DNA of 40,763 nucleotides from Gracilimonas sp035704785 (GTDB lineage: Bacteria; Bacteroidota; Rhodothermia; Balneolales; Balneolaceae). Below the pieces are notes generated by a model. The model worked only from the letters and a program-made list of their open reading frames with translations, was not told the DNA's origin and ran no database searches. Both the position numbers and the translations under genes were made by a program. The stretch is taken from positions 1 through 40,763 of the forward strand of contig NZ_DASSWP010000074.1 in the NCBI RefSeq assembly GCF_035704785.1, in the 5' to 3' direction. Position 1 is the stretch's first letter, and every line of letters starts with the position of its first letter. Shown one piece after another: positions 16,315 to 23,316 of the stretch.

Positions 16315-17355
16315 TTAGTATTTAAAAGTGCCCATAGCATCGTTTGTGGCATCCATGAAATTGTTTAGCATCTTACGTGCTTTACCGGATTCAAGTGATT
16401 CCAGGGCAAGATTTTTAGCATCTTCAAGCTTATCAACTTTACCTGAGGCCTGAATGGCAAATGCAGCATTCAATACGGCAATATTTTGCTGTGCTTCGGT
16501 TCCTTTATTCGCCATGATATTGGTCAATATCTCAGCATTTTTTTCTTTTCCACCTCCCATTAGCTCATCCATCTTAACTTTCTGAAAGCCAATGGATTCC
16601 GGGTCGAATATAATGGAAGTTGAAACTACATTATCCTTCAATTCGAAGATCTCTGATTGAGAAGTAAGACTCACTTCATCGAGTCCGTCATGAGCGTTAA
16701 AGGTATAAGCGAAATCGGTATCAAGATTTGCCAGGATATGCACCATCTTTTCGGCTACTTCCTTGCTAAATGCTCCAATCACATAACGTTGAACTCCGGC
16801 CGGATTCACCATGGGGCCAAGAATATTGAAAAAGGTTCGAAATCCTAATTCACGTCGTGTGGGCATTACATACTTCATTGCGGGATGAAACATCGGTGCA
16901 AACATAAAAGCCATGCCGATCTCATCAAACACCTGCTCCACTTGCTCCTTACCTAATTCAATAGAAGCTCCCAAATGCTCTAAAACATCTGCACTACCGC
17001 ATTTACTGGAGGCACTGCGATTTCCATGCTTTATCACCGGAACGCCTGCCGCAGCGGTAATAAAGGAAGCGGCTGTTGAAATATTGAATGTCCCGGATTG
17101 ATCTCCTCCCGTTCCAACCAAGTCAATGGCTCCGTTTACATCTACATCCACTTTAACAGCTTTAGAGCGCATTACCTTCACAAATGCCGTTAGTTCCTCC
17201 ACGGTCTCTCCTTTTAATCGCATCGCCGTTAAGAACGATGCAATACGCTCCTCAGAAACTTCGCCGGTCATGATCAAATTCATTGCCGTTTCCGCTTCAA
17301 TTTCAGAGAGGTTTTCAGAAAATGATAGTTTATTCAGTATGCTTTTAAAATCCAT
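16315..17355 (-). CDS. trpD: anthranilate phosphoribosyltransferase
   Basis: Transfers phosphoribose from PRPP to anthranilate. The 346-residue protein is a stand-alone TrpD (no fused amidotransferase). It shows the PRPP loop D-L-V-G-T-G-G-D, then F-N-I-S-T-A-A-S-F, K-H-G-N-R-S-A-S-S-K-C-G-S-A-D-V-L-E and a second binding loop with G-L-D-E-V-S-L-T. The ATG at 17355 lies 3 bases after the trpG stop, so TrpG and TrpD are translationally linked. Confidence 0.97.
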   Translation of the reverse strand: MDFKSILNKLSFSENLSEIEAETAMNLIMTGEVSEERIASFLTAMRLKGETVEELTAFVKVMRSKAVKVDVDVNGAIDLVGTGGDQSGTFNISTAASFITAAAGVPVIKHGNRSASSKCGSADVLEHLGASIELGKEQVEQVFDEIGMAFMFAPMFHPAMKYVMPTRRELGFRTFFNILGPMVNPAGVQRYVIGAFSKEVAEKMVHILANLDTDFAYTFNAHDGLDEVSLTSQSEIFELKDNVVSTSIIFDPESIGFQKVKMDELMGGGKEKNAEILTNIMANKGTEAQQNIAVLNAAFAIQASGKVDKLEDAKNLALESLESGKARKMLNNFMDATNDAMGTFKY

Positions 17356-17358
17356 GGA

Positions 17359-17922
17359 TTATTGTCGTAGCCAGTTTGAAATTAGTTTGGGTCCCTCGGT
17401 AGTAAGAATGCTTTCGGGGTGAAATTGGATCCCCTGAATAGGGAATTCTTTATGCCGGATTCCCTGTATCACATCATCATCGGAATGAGCGGTGATCTCC
17501 AATACATCTGGAATGGTATCCGGATCTAAAACCAGGGAATGATAGCGTGTTGCAGTGAAGTTCTCTTCAATTCCATTAAATATAAATGTCCCACTATGTG
17601 ATACCTGTGATACCTTGCCGTGCATTAATTTAGGGGCATGAATAACTTTTGCTCCAAACACTTCTCCAATGGCCTGATGTCCTAAACACACTCCCAAAAT
17701 TGGTGTCTCTTTTCCAAATTCGCGGATGATCTCCTCGGTAATTCCCGCCTCATGCGGCCGACCGGGTCCGGGCGATATCAATATCTTGGTTGGTTTCAAT
17801 TCACGAATCTCATCCAAAGTCATTGCATCGTTGCGGATCACTTTGTAATTATCGGTCTCTGCAGCAACTAAATGCACAAGGTTATAGGTGAATGAGTCGT
17901 AGTTATCGATTATAAGTATCAA
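17359..17922 (-). CDS. trpG: anthranilate synthase component II (glutamine amidotransferase)
   Basis: Supplies ammonia from glutamine to TrpE. The 187-residue class I amidotransferase shows the nucleophile in G-V-C-L-G-H-Q (Cys 79), the His-Glu pair in Q-F-H-P-E-S, and P-G-P-G-R-P near residue 51. The only start that gives the conserved N-terminus (I-L-I-I-D-N-Y-D-S-F-T-Y-N) is TTG at 17922; there is no ATG or GTG nearby and no ribosome site. A repeat-like sequence begins directly upstream of that TTG. As no pabB/pabC is in the window, a second use in folate synthesis cannot be judged. Confidence 0.95.
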   Translation of the reverse strand: MILIIDNYDSFTYNLVHLVAAETDNYKVIRNDAMTLDEIRELKPTKILISPGPGRPHEAGITEEIIREFGKETPILGVCLGHQAIGEVFGAKVIHAPKLMHGKVSQVSHSGTFIFNGIEENFTATRYHSLVLDPDTIPDVLEITAHSDDDVIQGIRHKEFPIQGIQFHPESILTTEGPKLISNWLRQ

Positions 17923-17924
17923 TT

Positions 17925-17996
17925 CGTTATTCGTGTAATGGTTAATTGTGTAATGGTAGGCCGGAGGTAGATATTGGCATCGAAATACGAATAACG
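17925..17996. repeat. inverted repeat between trpS and trpG
   Basis: CGTTATTCG (17925-17933) and its exact complement CGAATAACG (17988-17996) flank about 54 bases containing GTGTAATGGTTAATTGTGTAATGG. The same TTATTCG/CGAATAA word is the core of the inverted repeat before trpE (20569-20618), so two copies of one repeat family occur in this operon. The element starts 2 bases upstream of the trpG TTG. Confidence 0.6.
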
Positions 17997-18020
17997 ATTA
18001 ACCAATAACTAACAACGAAC

Positions 18021-19007
18021 TTAAAAGTGACGAACAATTCCGGTTACTTCTCTAATGGGCTCCATGACTTCCTCAGCACGTTTCCGAGCTCTTTTACTGC
18101 CTTCACGAAGCACATCATGAACGTAATCCAGGTCTTTCATCAGTTCGTGCCTCCGCTCACGGGCTTCACCAAAGTAATCTTCTATCATGCCTAAGAGTTC
18201 CTTTTTGGCATGACCGTAGCCATACCCACCTGCACGGTATTTCCCTGCTATCTCATCCTGCGTTTCCTTATCTGTAAAAAGCTTGATCAGAGCAAACACG
18301 TTGTCTGCTGATGGATCTTTAGGATCGTCAAGAGCTGTAGAATCGGTTTCTATCGCCATAACACGCTTCTTCAATGCCTTTCCTTCCGCAAAAATATTGA
18401 TGGTATTGTCATAACTCTTACTCATTTTTCGTCCGTCGATTCCGGGGACCACCGCTACTGATTTCACAATATGTTCTTCGGGAAGTTTGAGGAATTCGCC
18501 ATCGTAGGTGTGATTGAATTTCCCGGCCAAGTCGCGCGTAATTTCGATATTTTGCTTCTGATCTTCACCTACCGGCACAATATCTGAATGATAGATCAGG
18601 ATATCGGCGGCTTGCAGAATAGGATAAGTGAATAGGCCGATATTGGGTTTGAGTCCGGCCGCGATTTTGTCCTTATAGGAAACCCCTTTTTCCATCAATG
18701 AAACCGGAGCCAAAGTTCCTAAGATCCAGGAAAGTTCGGTAACCTGTGGCACATCCGACTGCGCAAAGAAAGTAGCTTTTTGGGGATCTAATCCCAGGGC
18801 TAAATAGTCTAAAGTGACATCGATGGTATTTTGGCGAAGCTGCTCCCCGTCATTCAAAGAAGTAAGGGAATGATAGTTGGCTATGAAATAAAACGCCTCT
18901 CCCTGCTCCTGCATGGCTATATGCTGACGAATGGCTCCGAAATAATTCCCAATATGAAGTTTACCGGACGGCTGAATACCTGATAAAATGGTTTTTTTCT
19001 TACTCAT
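18021..19007 (-). CDS. trpS: tryptophanyl-tRNA synthetase, within the trp operon
   Basis: Charges tRNA-Trp. From the ATG at 19007 the protein has 328 residues, normal for bacterial TrpS. The class I signatures are visible: S-G-I-Q-P-S-G-K-L-H-I-G-N-Y (HIGH box) near the N-terminus and G-R-K-M-S-K-S (KMSKS) in the middle, with F-A-Q-S-D-V-P-Q and Y-P-I-L-Q-A-A-D-I-L typical of TrpS. An upstream in-frame ATG at 19043 adds 12 unconserved residues and is less likely. It sits between trpE and trpG, a rare position, and so lies downstream of the putative attenuator that senses its own product. Confidence 0.96.
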   Translation of the reverse strand: MSKKKTILSGIQPSGKLHIGNYFGAIRQHIAMQEQGEAFYFIANYHSLTSLNDGEQLRQNTIDVTLDYLALGLDPQKATFFAQSDVPQVTELSWILGTLAPVSLMEKGVSYKDKIAAGLKPNIGLFTYPILQAADILIYHSDIVPVGEDQKQNIEITRDLAGKFNHTYDGEFLKLPEEHIVKSVAVVPGIDGRKMSKSYDNTINIFAEGKALKKRVMAIETDSTALDDPKDPSADNVFALIKLFTDKETQDEIAGKYRAGGYGYGHAKKELLGMIEDYFGEARERRHELMKDLDYVHDVLREGSKRARKRAEEVMEPIREVTGIVRHF

Positions 19008-19072
19008 TAATTTAATCTGTTGAGTCTTTTTTAGATTTTCCAAAGAAACACGCTGTAATTGAAATTAACATT

Positions 19073-19101
19073 CTCTGTGTTCCTCTGTGTCCTCCGTGGT
19101 T
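19073..19101. repeat. CTCTGTGT repeat in the trpE-trpS gap
   Basis: The 99-base gap contains CTCTGTGT twice in tandem (19073-19080 and 19083-19090), then CCTCCGTGGTT. I recall near-identical 'CTCTGTGTTCTCTGTGTCTCTGTGGT' units as abundant intergenic repeats in unrelated bacteria; this rests on memory. It is not a terminator or recognisable leader. Confidence 0.5.
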
Positions 19102-19106
19102 AAATT

Positions 19107-20567
19107 TTATTGAATATCTAAAGCCACACTAAGTGCCTGAATTAGTGCCCCTGCTTTGTTTTGGGTTTCTTCGAATTCCTTAATGGGATCACTGTCGGCC
19201 ACAATTCCTGCACCTGCTTGAATATACGCTTTGTTTCGGGTTACAACCATGGTGCGAATTGCGATACAGGTATCCATGTTACCGGAGAAATCAAAATAAC
19301 CGACGGCTCCTGCATAAATTCCACGTTTAGTTTGTTCCAACTCATCAATGATCTCCATTGCTCTGATCTTAGGAGCACCGCTTACCGTACCAGCCGGGAA
19401 ACATTGCATCAAAGCATCCACCGAGGTTTGGTCATCCTGCAATTTCCCAACCACATCACTCACAATGTGCATCACGTGGGAATAGCGCTCGATCACCTGA
19501 TTACGTTCCATCTTCACCGTACCGGGCTTGCAAACCCGCGATAAATCATTCCGACCCAAATCCACCAGCATAATATGCTCGGCTACTTCCTTGGGATCGT
19601 TCTTGAGATCTTCCTCCAACGCGAGGTCTTCTTCATGGGTTTTCCCCCTCGGACGAGTACCTGCGATCGGGAGCACTCTTGTCTCACCTTCTTGAACCCG
19701 GACCAACACCTCCGGTGAGGAACCCACAAGCTGAAAATCCTCAAAATCTAAATAGAATAAATACGGAGACGGATTAACCATGCGCAAGGCTCTATATAAC
19801 ATAAAAGGATCACCGCTCATATCAGCTTCAAATCGCTGAGAAAGAACCACCTGGAAAATATCGCCCTCGTAGATGTACTCCTTACCTTTCTTTACGATTC
19901 GCTCAAAATATTCCTGCTTCATGTTACTGGACAGAGATTCCGTATCTATACTGAACGGACGGTTTTGATAGTTGGAACTTAGGGCAGCCTCCTCCATCTC
20001 ATCCAGGCTCTGCTGAGCTTTTTGATACGCTTCATTCAGATTGGATTCCTGATCACCAAAAACGGTTTTAATAAGAACAACCTGGTGTTTTACATGATCG
20101 AATGCAAAGATCTCATCATAAAAAGCCCAAATGGCTTCCGGGAGATTCAGGTCATCTTCCGGAACATTCGGGAGATCTTCTACCTGACGAAAGGTATCGT
20201 AAGCTGAAAACCCTACTGCTCCGCCTTTCAATCTCGGTAATTCAGGAAGTGTGGGCTCAGAATATGCGGTGGTCAATTCTTTGAGCTTATCAAAATAGGT
20301 GGATGATACAAGCTCTGATCCCTCTTTGGTTTCGAGAGTGGTTTCTTCGCCATCAAACATCAGCTTTTGATAGGGATTCCTGCCAATAAAAGAATAACGA
20401 GCCAGCTGTTCACCTCCTTCCACTGATTCCAGTAAGAATGGAAATTCAGCTTCTTCCCTGATATTCATAAATAGGGAAACCGGAGTCAATATATCCGCCA
20501 ACAGTCTCCGGTATACCGGGATGGCTGTATATTCTTTACTAAGTGCTAAAAATTGTTCTTTATTCAT
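19107..20567 (-). CDS. trpE: anthranilate synthase component I
   Basis: Converts chorismate to anthranilate with TrpG, the first committed step. The 486-residue protein shows the feedback-site motif F-L-L-E-S-V-E (45-51) and A-R-Y-S-F-I-G, consistent with allosteric inhibition by tryptophan. The catalytic C-terminal half has S-P-E-V-L-V-R, P-I-A-G-T-R-P-R-G, D-L-G-R-N-D-L, F-P-A-G-T-V-S-G-A-P-K-I-R-A and the final Q-A-G-A-G-I-V-A-D-S-D-P. These motifs, with LLES, favour TrpE over PabB. It is the first structural gene after the leader, and its ATG lies 85 bases beyond the attenuator hairpin. Confidence 0.97.
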   Translation of the reverse strand: MNKEQFLALSKEYTAIPVYRRLLADILTPVSLFMNIREEAEFPFLLESVEGGEQLARYSFIGRNPYQKLMFDGEETTLETKEGSELVSSTYFDKLKELTTAYSEPTLPELPRLKGGAVGFSAYDTFRQVEDLPNVPEDDLNLPEAIWAFYDEIFAFDHVKHQVVLIKTVFGDQESNLNEAYQKAQQSLDEMEEAALSSNYQNRPFSIDTESLSSNMKQEYFERIVKKGKEYIYEGDIFQVVLSQRFEADMSGDPFMLYRALRMVNPSPYLFYLDFEDFQLVGSSPEVLVRVQEGETRVLPIAGTRPRGKTHEEDLALEEDLKNDPKEVAEHIMLVDLGRNDLSRVCKPGTVKMERNQVIERYSHVMHIVSDVVGKLQDDQTSVDALMQCFPAGTVSGAPKIRAMEIIDELEQTKRGIYAGAVGYFDFSGNMDTCIAIRTMVVTRNKAYIQAGAGIVADSDPIKEFEETQNKAGALIQALSVALDIQ

Positions 20568-20568
20568 T

Positions 20569-20618
20569 TGGTTATTCGTTAATAGTTATTAGTTAATTGT
20601 TGTGATTACGAATAACCA
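20569..20618. repeat. inverted repeat directly before trpE
   Basis: TGGTTATTCGT (20569-20579) and its exact complement ACGAATAACCA (20608-20618) form an 11-bp inverted repeat around AT-rich sequence; CCAATAACCAATC follows at about 20631-20643. It shares its core with the element between trpS and trpG. It begins one base from the trpE start codon, so it also occupies the ribosome-binding region. Confidence 0.6.
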
Positions 20619-20652
20619 TTTTCCAATCACCCAATAACCAATCTCCAAAAAC

Positions 20653-20688
20653 AAAAAAACCCACCATTCGCAGAACAGTGGGTTTTTT
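20653..20688 (-). terminator. trp attenuator terminator hairpin
   Basis: On the minus strand AAAAAACCCAC, a 13-base loop, then GTGGGTTTTTT form an 11-bp stem (five pairs at the loop end G-C rich), and the T-run continues as TTTTTTTGTTTTT. It lies between the leader ORF and trpE, with no coding sequence to end there, as an attenuator terminator should. The other strand also has a T-run, but no plus-strand gene precedes it. The 5' arm is shared with the predicted antiterminator. Confidence 0.88.
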
Positions 20689-20756
20689 AAAATTCTTTTC
20701 TAATCGCTCAACTACACACGATGCCCACTGCTATTTATAGCAACCGGCCACCACCA
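20674..20756 (-). promoter_or_regulatory. trp attenuator: Trp codons, pause hairpin and antiterminator
   Basis: In transcript order: the three Trp codons (20748-20756), segment 1 CCGGTTGCTA (20738-20747), loop TAAA, segment 2 TAGCAGTGGG (20724-20733), and segment 3 CCCACTGTT (20674-20682), which is also the 5' arm of the terminator. Segments 1 and 2 pair over 10 positions with one mismatch. Segments 2 and 3 pair over 9 positions, giving an antiterminator that excludes the terminator. A ribosome stalled at the Trp codons would cover segment 1 and free segment 2. Structure is read directly; function is inferred from classical attenuators. Confidence 0.88.
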
Positions 20757-20786
20757 AAAATTTATATGAGCATATTTGTTTTTCAT
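20712..20786 (-). CDS. trpL: trp operon leader peptide with three tandem Trp codons
   Basis: A 24-residue leader ORF (ATG at 20786, TAG at 20712-20714). It begins M-K-N-K-Y-A-H-I-N-F and residues 11-13 are W-W-W, encoded by TGG TGG TGG; residues 14-24 are P-V-A-I-N-S-S-G-H-R-V. The peptide would have no activity; its translation reports charged tRNA-Trp. The Trp codons sit directly before segment 1 of the pause hairpin, and the stop lies just beyond segment 2, so complete translation would block segment 2 and allow the terminator, as in the enterobacterial trpL. There is no strong ribosome site. Three adjacent Trp codons in a short ORF at this exact place are very unlikely by chance. Confidence 0.9.
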   Translation of the reverse strand: MKNKYAHINFWWWPVAINSSGHRV

Positions 20787-20822
20787 AACGCGTCGAATAT
20801 AAAAGCACCCTAAAGTAAATGC

Positions 20823-20850
20823 AATATAAAAGAGCAATTAATCTTGTTAA
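20823..20850 (-). promoter_or_regulatory. candidate promoter for the trp operon
   Basis: On the minus strand, TTAACA (20845-20850), a 16-base spacer, then TATATT (20823-20828) resemble sigma-70 boxes and would start the transcript about 30 bases before the leader ATG. A second pair, TTGCAT (about 20815-20820) and TATATT with 17-base spacing, is possible but would leave almost no 5' leader. Bacteroidota-type promoters differ, so this is a weak call. Confidence 0.35.
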
Positions 20851-20904
20851 ATAACATATTGGATTTAAGAATGTTGAATCCGTACCATTATATATCCAAC
20901 CAAA

Positions 20905-21717
20905 GTGATCAACGTCTTGAATAAATTATTCATCAGTTTTGCTTTTTTATGTCTTAGTTTTATCCTGCTTTCGTGTGATGAAACTATGGACCCTGATCCA
21001 TTATTGGATGATAAACCTGCAATTACGCAGATAAGTATCAACCCTCAAAATGTCCAGTTTAATATTGAGAACGATGGTTTTAAGGATACAACCTTAGATG
21101 TAGGAATTTATATTTCTACCGTAAATATCCCGGATGATAAGCCTCCTCAATTTGCTATAACGAATAAAATCTCGGGTGAACAAGTTTCACAGGGCTCTTT
21201 TGATATTTTTGATTCAAGGACGGGAAATTTTGGAACTGAAATTACCCTTCAAACCACTACCACCTCGTTTGATGAGTATATCATAAATGTATTTCCATCA
21301 GCTGAGCAGGTAAATGGAAATTATGCACAAACAATTTTTACGATATCGGGGGTATCAAACAATAACCCTTTGATCTTAGAGGCAAATAACCCAGAGGAAG
21401 TACAACTCCCTTCTTCTGGAACTGAAAATGTGGAATTTTCGGCAAAGGTAACTGATGAAGACGGACAGAGTACCATAGAAAATGTATTCATGTGGCTTAT
21501 TAGCCAAAATACAGGCGAAGTTAGCGACTCCCCTTTTCTGCTTTACGATGATGGAAATAATGGCGAAGACTCAATTGCCAATGATTCATTATATACCCTC
21601 ACCTTAGAGGTGAGTCCTCAAAATCAGCCTGATATTTATGATGTCAAATATTATGCAATTGACAGAGGCGGATTAGTTAGTGATACTGTGGAAACAACTT
21701 TCAGGATCTCAGAATAA
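20905..21717 (+). CDS. unknown lipoprotein with Ig-like fold
   Basis: A 270-residue lipoprotein of no family I can name. The start is GTG at 20905. The signal peptide ends F-I-L-L-S-C-D-E with lipobox Cys 24. The mature part is beta-rich, with two Ig-like stretches: about 35-155 (I-T-Q-I-S-I-N-P, then I-I-N-V-F-P-S) and about 170-270 (V-E-F-S-A-K-V-T-D-E-D-G-Q-S, Y-D-D-G-N-N-G-E-D-S, and D-V-K-Y-Y-A-I-D-R-G-G). The latter resembles 'choice of physiologically relevant deviation' Ig repeats of surface proteins. The next gene starts immediately after its stop, so it heads a polycistronic cluster with a secreted propeller and two outer-membrane beta-barrel proteins. Confidence 0.8.
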   Translation: MINVLNKLFISFAFLCLSFILLSCDETMDPDPLLDDKPAITQISINPQNVQFNIENDGFKDTTLDVGIYISTVNIPDDKPPQFAITNKISGEQVSQGSFDIFDSRTGNFGTEITLQTTTTSFDEYIINVFPSAEQVNGNYAQTIFTISGVSNNNPLILEANNPEEVQLPSSGTENVEFSAKVTDEDGQSTIENVFMWLISQNTGEVSDSPFLLYDDGNNGEDSIANDSLYTLTLEVSPQNQPDIYDVKYYAIDRGGLVSDTVETTFRISE

Positions 21718-23316
21718 ATGAAGAAACACTACCTGATCTTTACATTTATGCTTTTACCGGTTCTAAGTCAGGCTCAAGTTATTGGCCCTCAAGATCCTTC
21801 CATAGATAAATTCAATACTATCCGACAAAATTCAGTAAGTACTATTGCAGCTTTTGGGGATACGGTATGGATAAGCCCGGCCCTTAACCGAAATATTGAA
21901 AATGCAGCAGAATGGTATTATCCGGAAAATGCTGAAGAAGTGGTTAATGGTATCGGCCGGGTATTTTCATTGAGTCTGGCAGAGGATACAGTTGTAACAG
22001 GGCTAGGCTTTTCTGCAGAAGGCCCTGGTGGCAGTGTTCCTGCAGGCTATGGATTCTATACAAGTATAGATGGCGGTGAAAATTGGACTTTTCATGATTT
22101 TCCTTTGGATCCTGACCCTCCGACGACCTGTGATCCAGGCAGTTCAAATTATGATCCAAGCTGTGACATAACTTTTCAATATGGAGGAGAAACTTATACA
22201 AGGATCAGGACAACGGTTTCCGAACAATCCCCTCCTTATGCTATCGATTTCAATGGTGATGTAATTTTAGTCTCTGCTTGGGCTTCCGGCTTGTTAAGAA
22301 GTACCGATTTTGGAGCAACCTGGAAGAGGATCATATTACCACCTTCCGATGTTATCAACTTTAGTCCAGATAATACATATGAGTGGAATTCTCAATATGA
22401 TAGTCAATCCATTAACAGATATGACCCGCGAGGAGATAATAATCTTTTTGGATTTGGAGTGCTTATTGATTCTCAAGAGCGAGTTTGGTTTGGTAGTGCC
22501 GGTGGTATTAATATTTCCGAAAACGCACTCACCGCACCTACTGATAGTGTTTCATGGAATCGTGTCCGTTTCGATAATTCACCTGACGGTTTATTGGGTG
22601 ACTGGATCATCGCTATTAAAGAAGACCCTCAAACCAAAAGGATCTGGCTTACAAATTGGATAGCGGAGCAACCTCAAAAACAGGGCGTTGTTTATACCGA
22701 CGATGGCGGAGAAACCTTTACTCAAGTCCTGATCGGAGAACGTATCAACGACATCGGTTTTAAAGATGGATATGTTTTTGCCGCAGGTGATAATGGATTA
22801 TTTATTTCTGAAGATGGAGGAAATAGCTGGATCAAATCTCCACAAATCAAAAGCCCAAATACGATAATAAAATCTTCGGCTCAATATTTTGCGGTAGCCT
22901 CAACTACGGAAAGAGTCTGGGTTGGAACCGATGATGGGATTGCGTCAACGGATGATTATGGCTTTTCCTGGGAAATCACCCGCGTAGACTTCCCCCTTAC
23001 CGGTGGAAACAGGTACGAGCCTGATGCAAGGAATGTGAATACCTATGCCTATCCAAATCCCTTTTCACCTACCATTCATAAATTGGTTCGCATTAAGTTT
23101 GAGGTAGAAGCCCAGGGAAATGTAAGAGTAAGAGTCTTCGATCTTGGAATGAATTTGGTAAGAGAGATTGAAAATAACAGTTTCGCTTCCGGTATTTATG
23201 AAGCAGTTTGGGATGGCTATGATGGCAAGGGCCGGAAAGTAGCTAATGCTCCTTACATCTATATCATTGAAACTGAAAGCGGTCAGATCAACGGCAAAAT
23301 TTTATTGGCTGATTAA
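21718..23316 (+). CDS. secreted beta-propeller protein with FlgD/T9SS-like C-terminal domain
   Basis: A 532-residue exported protein. A signal peptide (ending S-Q-A-Q-V) precedes a propeller (about 60-430) with BNR/sialidase-type repeats, for example T-S-I-D-G-G-E-N-W-T, S-T-D-F-G-A-T-W, T-D-D-G-G-E-T-F, S-E-D-G-G-N-S-W and T-D-D-Y-G-F-S-W. The last 85 residues (Y-P-N-P-F-S-P, then V-R-V-F-D-L-G-M-N-L-V-R-E-I and V-W-D-G-Y-D-G-K-G-R-K-V-A-N-A-P-Y) form an FlgD-like Ig domain, akin to type IX secretion C-terminal domains. Ligand and enzyme activity are unknown. The ATG follows the previous stop directly, and the stop shares a base with the next start. Confidence 0.85.
   Translation: MKKHYLIFTFMLLPVLSQAQVIGPQDPSIDKFNTIRQNSVSTIAAFGDTVWISPALNRNIENAAEWYYPENAEEVVNGIGRVFSLSLAEDTVVTGLGFSAEGPGGSVPAGYGFYTSIDGGENWTFHDFPLDPDPPTTCDPGSSNYDPSCDITFQYGGETYTRIRTTVSEQSPPYAIDFNGDVILVSAWASGLLRSTDFGATWKRIILPPSDVINFSPDNTYEWNSQYDSQSINRYDPRGDNNLFGFGVLIDSQERVWFGSAGGINISENALTAPTDSVSWNRVRFDNSPDGLLGDWIIAIKEDPQTKRIWLTNWIAEQPQKQGVVYTDDGGETFTQVLIGERINDIGFKDGYVFAAGDNGLFISEDGGNSWIKSPQIKSPNTIIKSSAQYFAVASTTERVWVGTDDGIASTDDYGFSWEITRVDFPLTGGNRYEPDARNVNTYAYPNPFSPTIHKLVRIKFEVEAQGNVRVRVFDLGMNLVREIENNSFASGIYEAVWDGYDGKGRKVANAPYIYIIETESGQINGKILLAD

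Noticed and set aside
16110..16352. An 80-codon minus-strand frame as a gene
   Set aside because: It crosses the repeat-like palindrome at 16197-16216 and the trpD end and shows no family features.
19005..19043. Longer trpS starting at 19043
   Set aside because: The extra 12 residues are not part of TrpS; the ATG at 19007 directly precedes the conserved N-terminus.
13138..20640. CRISPR array suggested by repeated words in the trp gaps
   Set aside because: Copies are few, unevenly spaced and separated by genes, with no direct repeat-spacer pattern or cas genes.
20653..20688. Ordinary terminator of an upstream gene
   Set aside because: No structural gene on the minus strand ends there; it lies between the Trp-rich leader ORF and trpE, and its 5' arm also pairs with segment 2.
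20640..20900. T-box riboswitch or TRAP-type control of trpE
   Set aside because: I saw no T-box sequence and no regularly spaced GAG/UAG triplets; the leader ORF with three Trp codons explains the region better.
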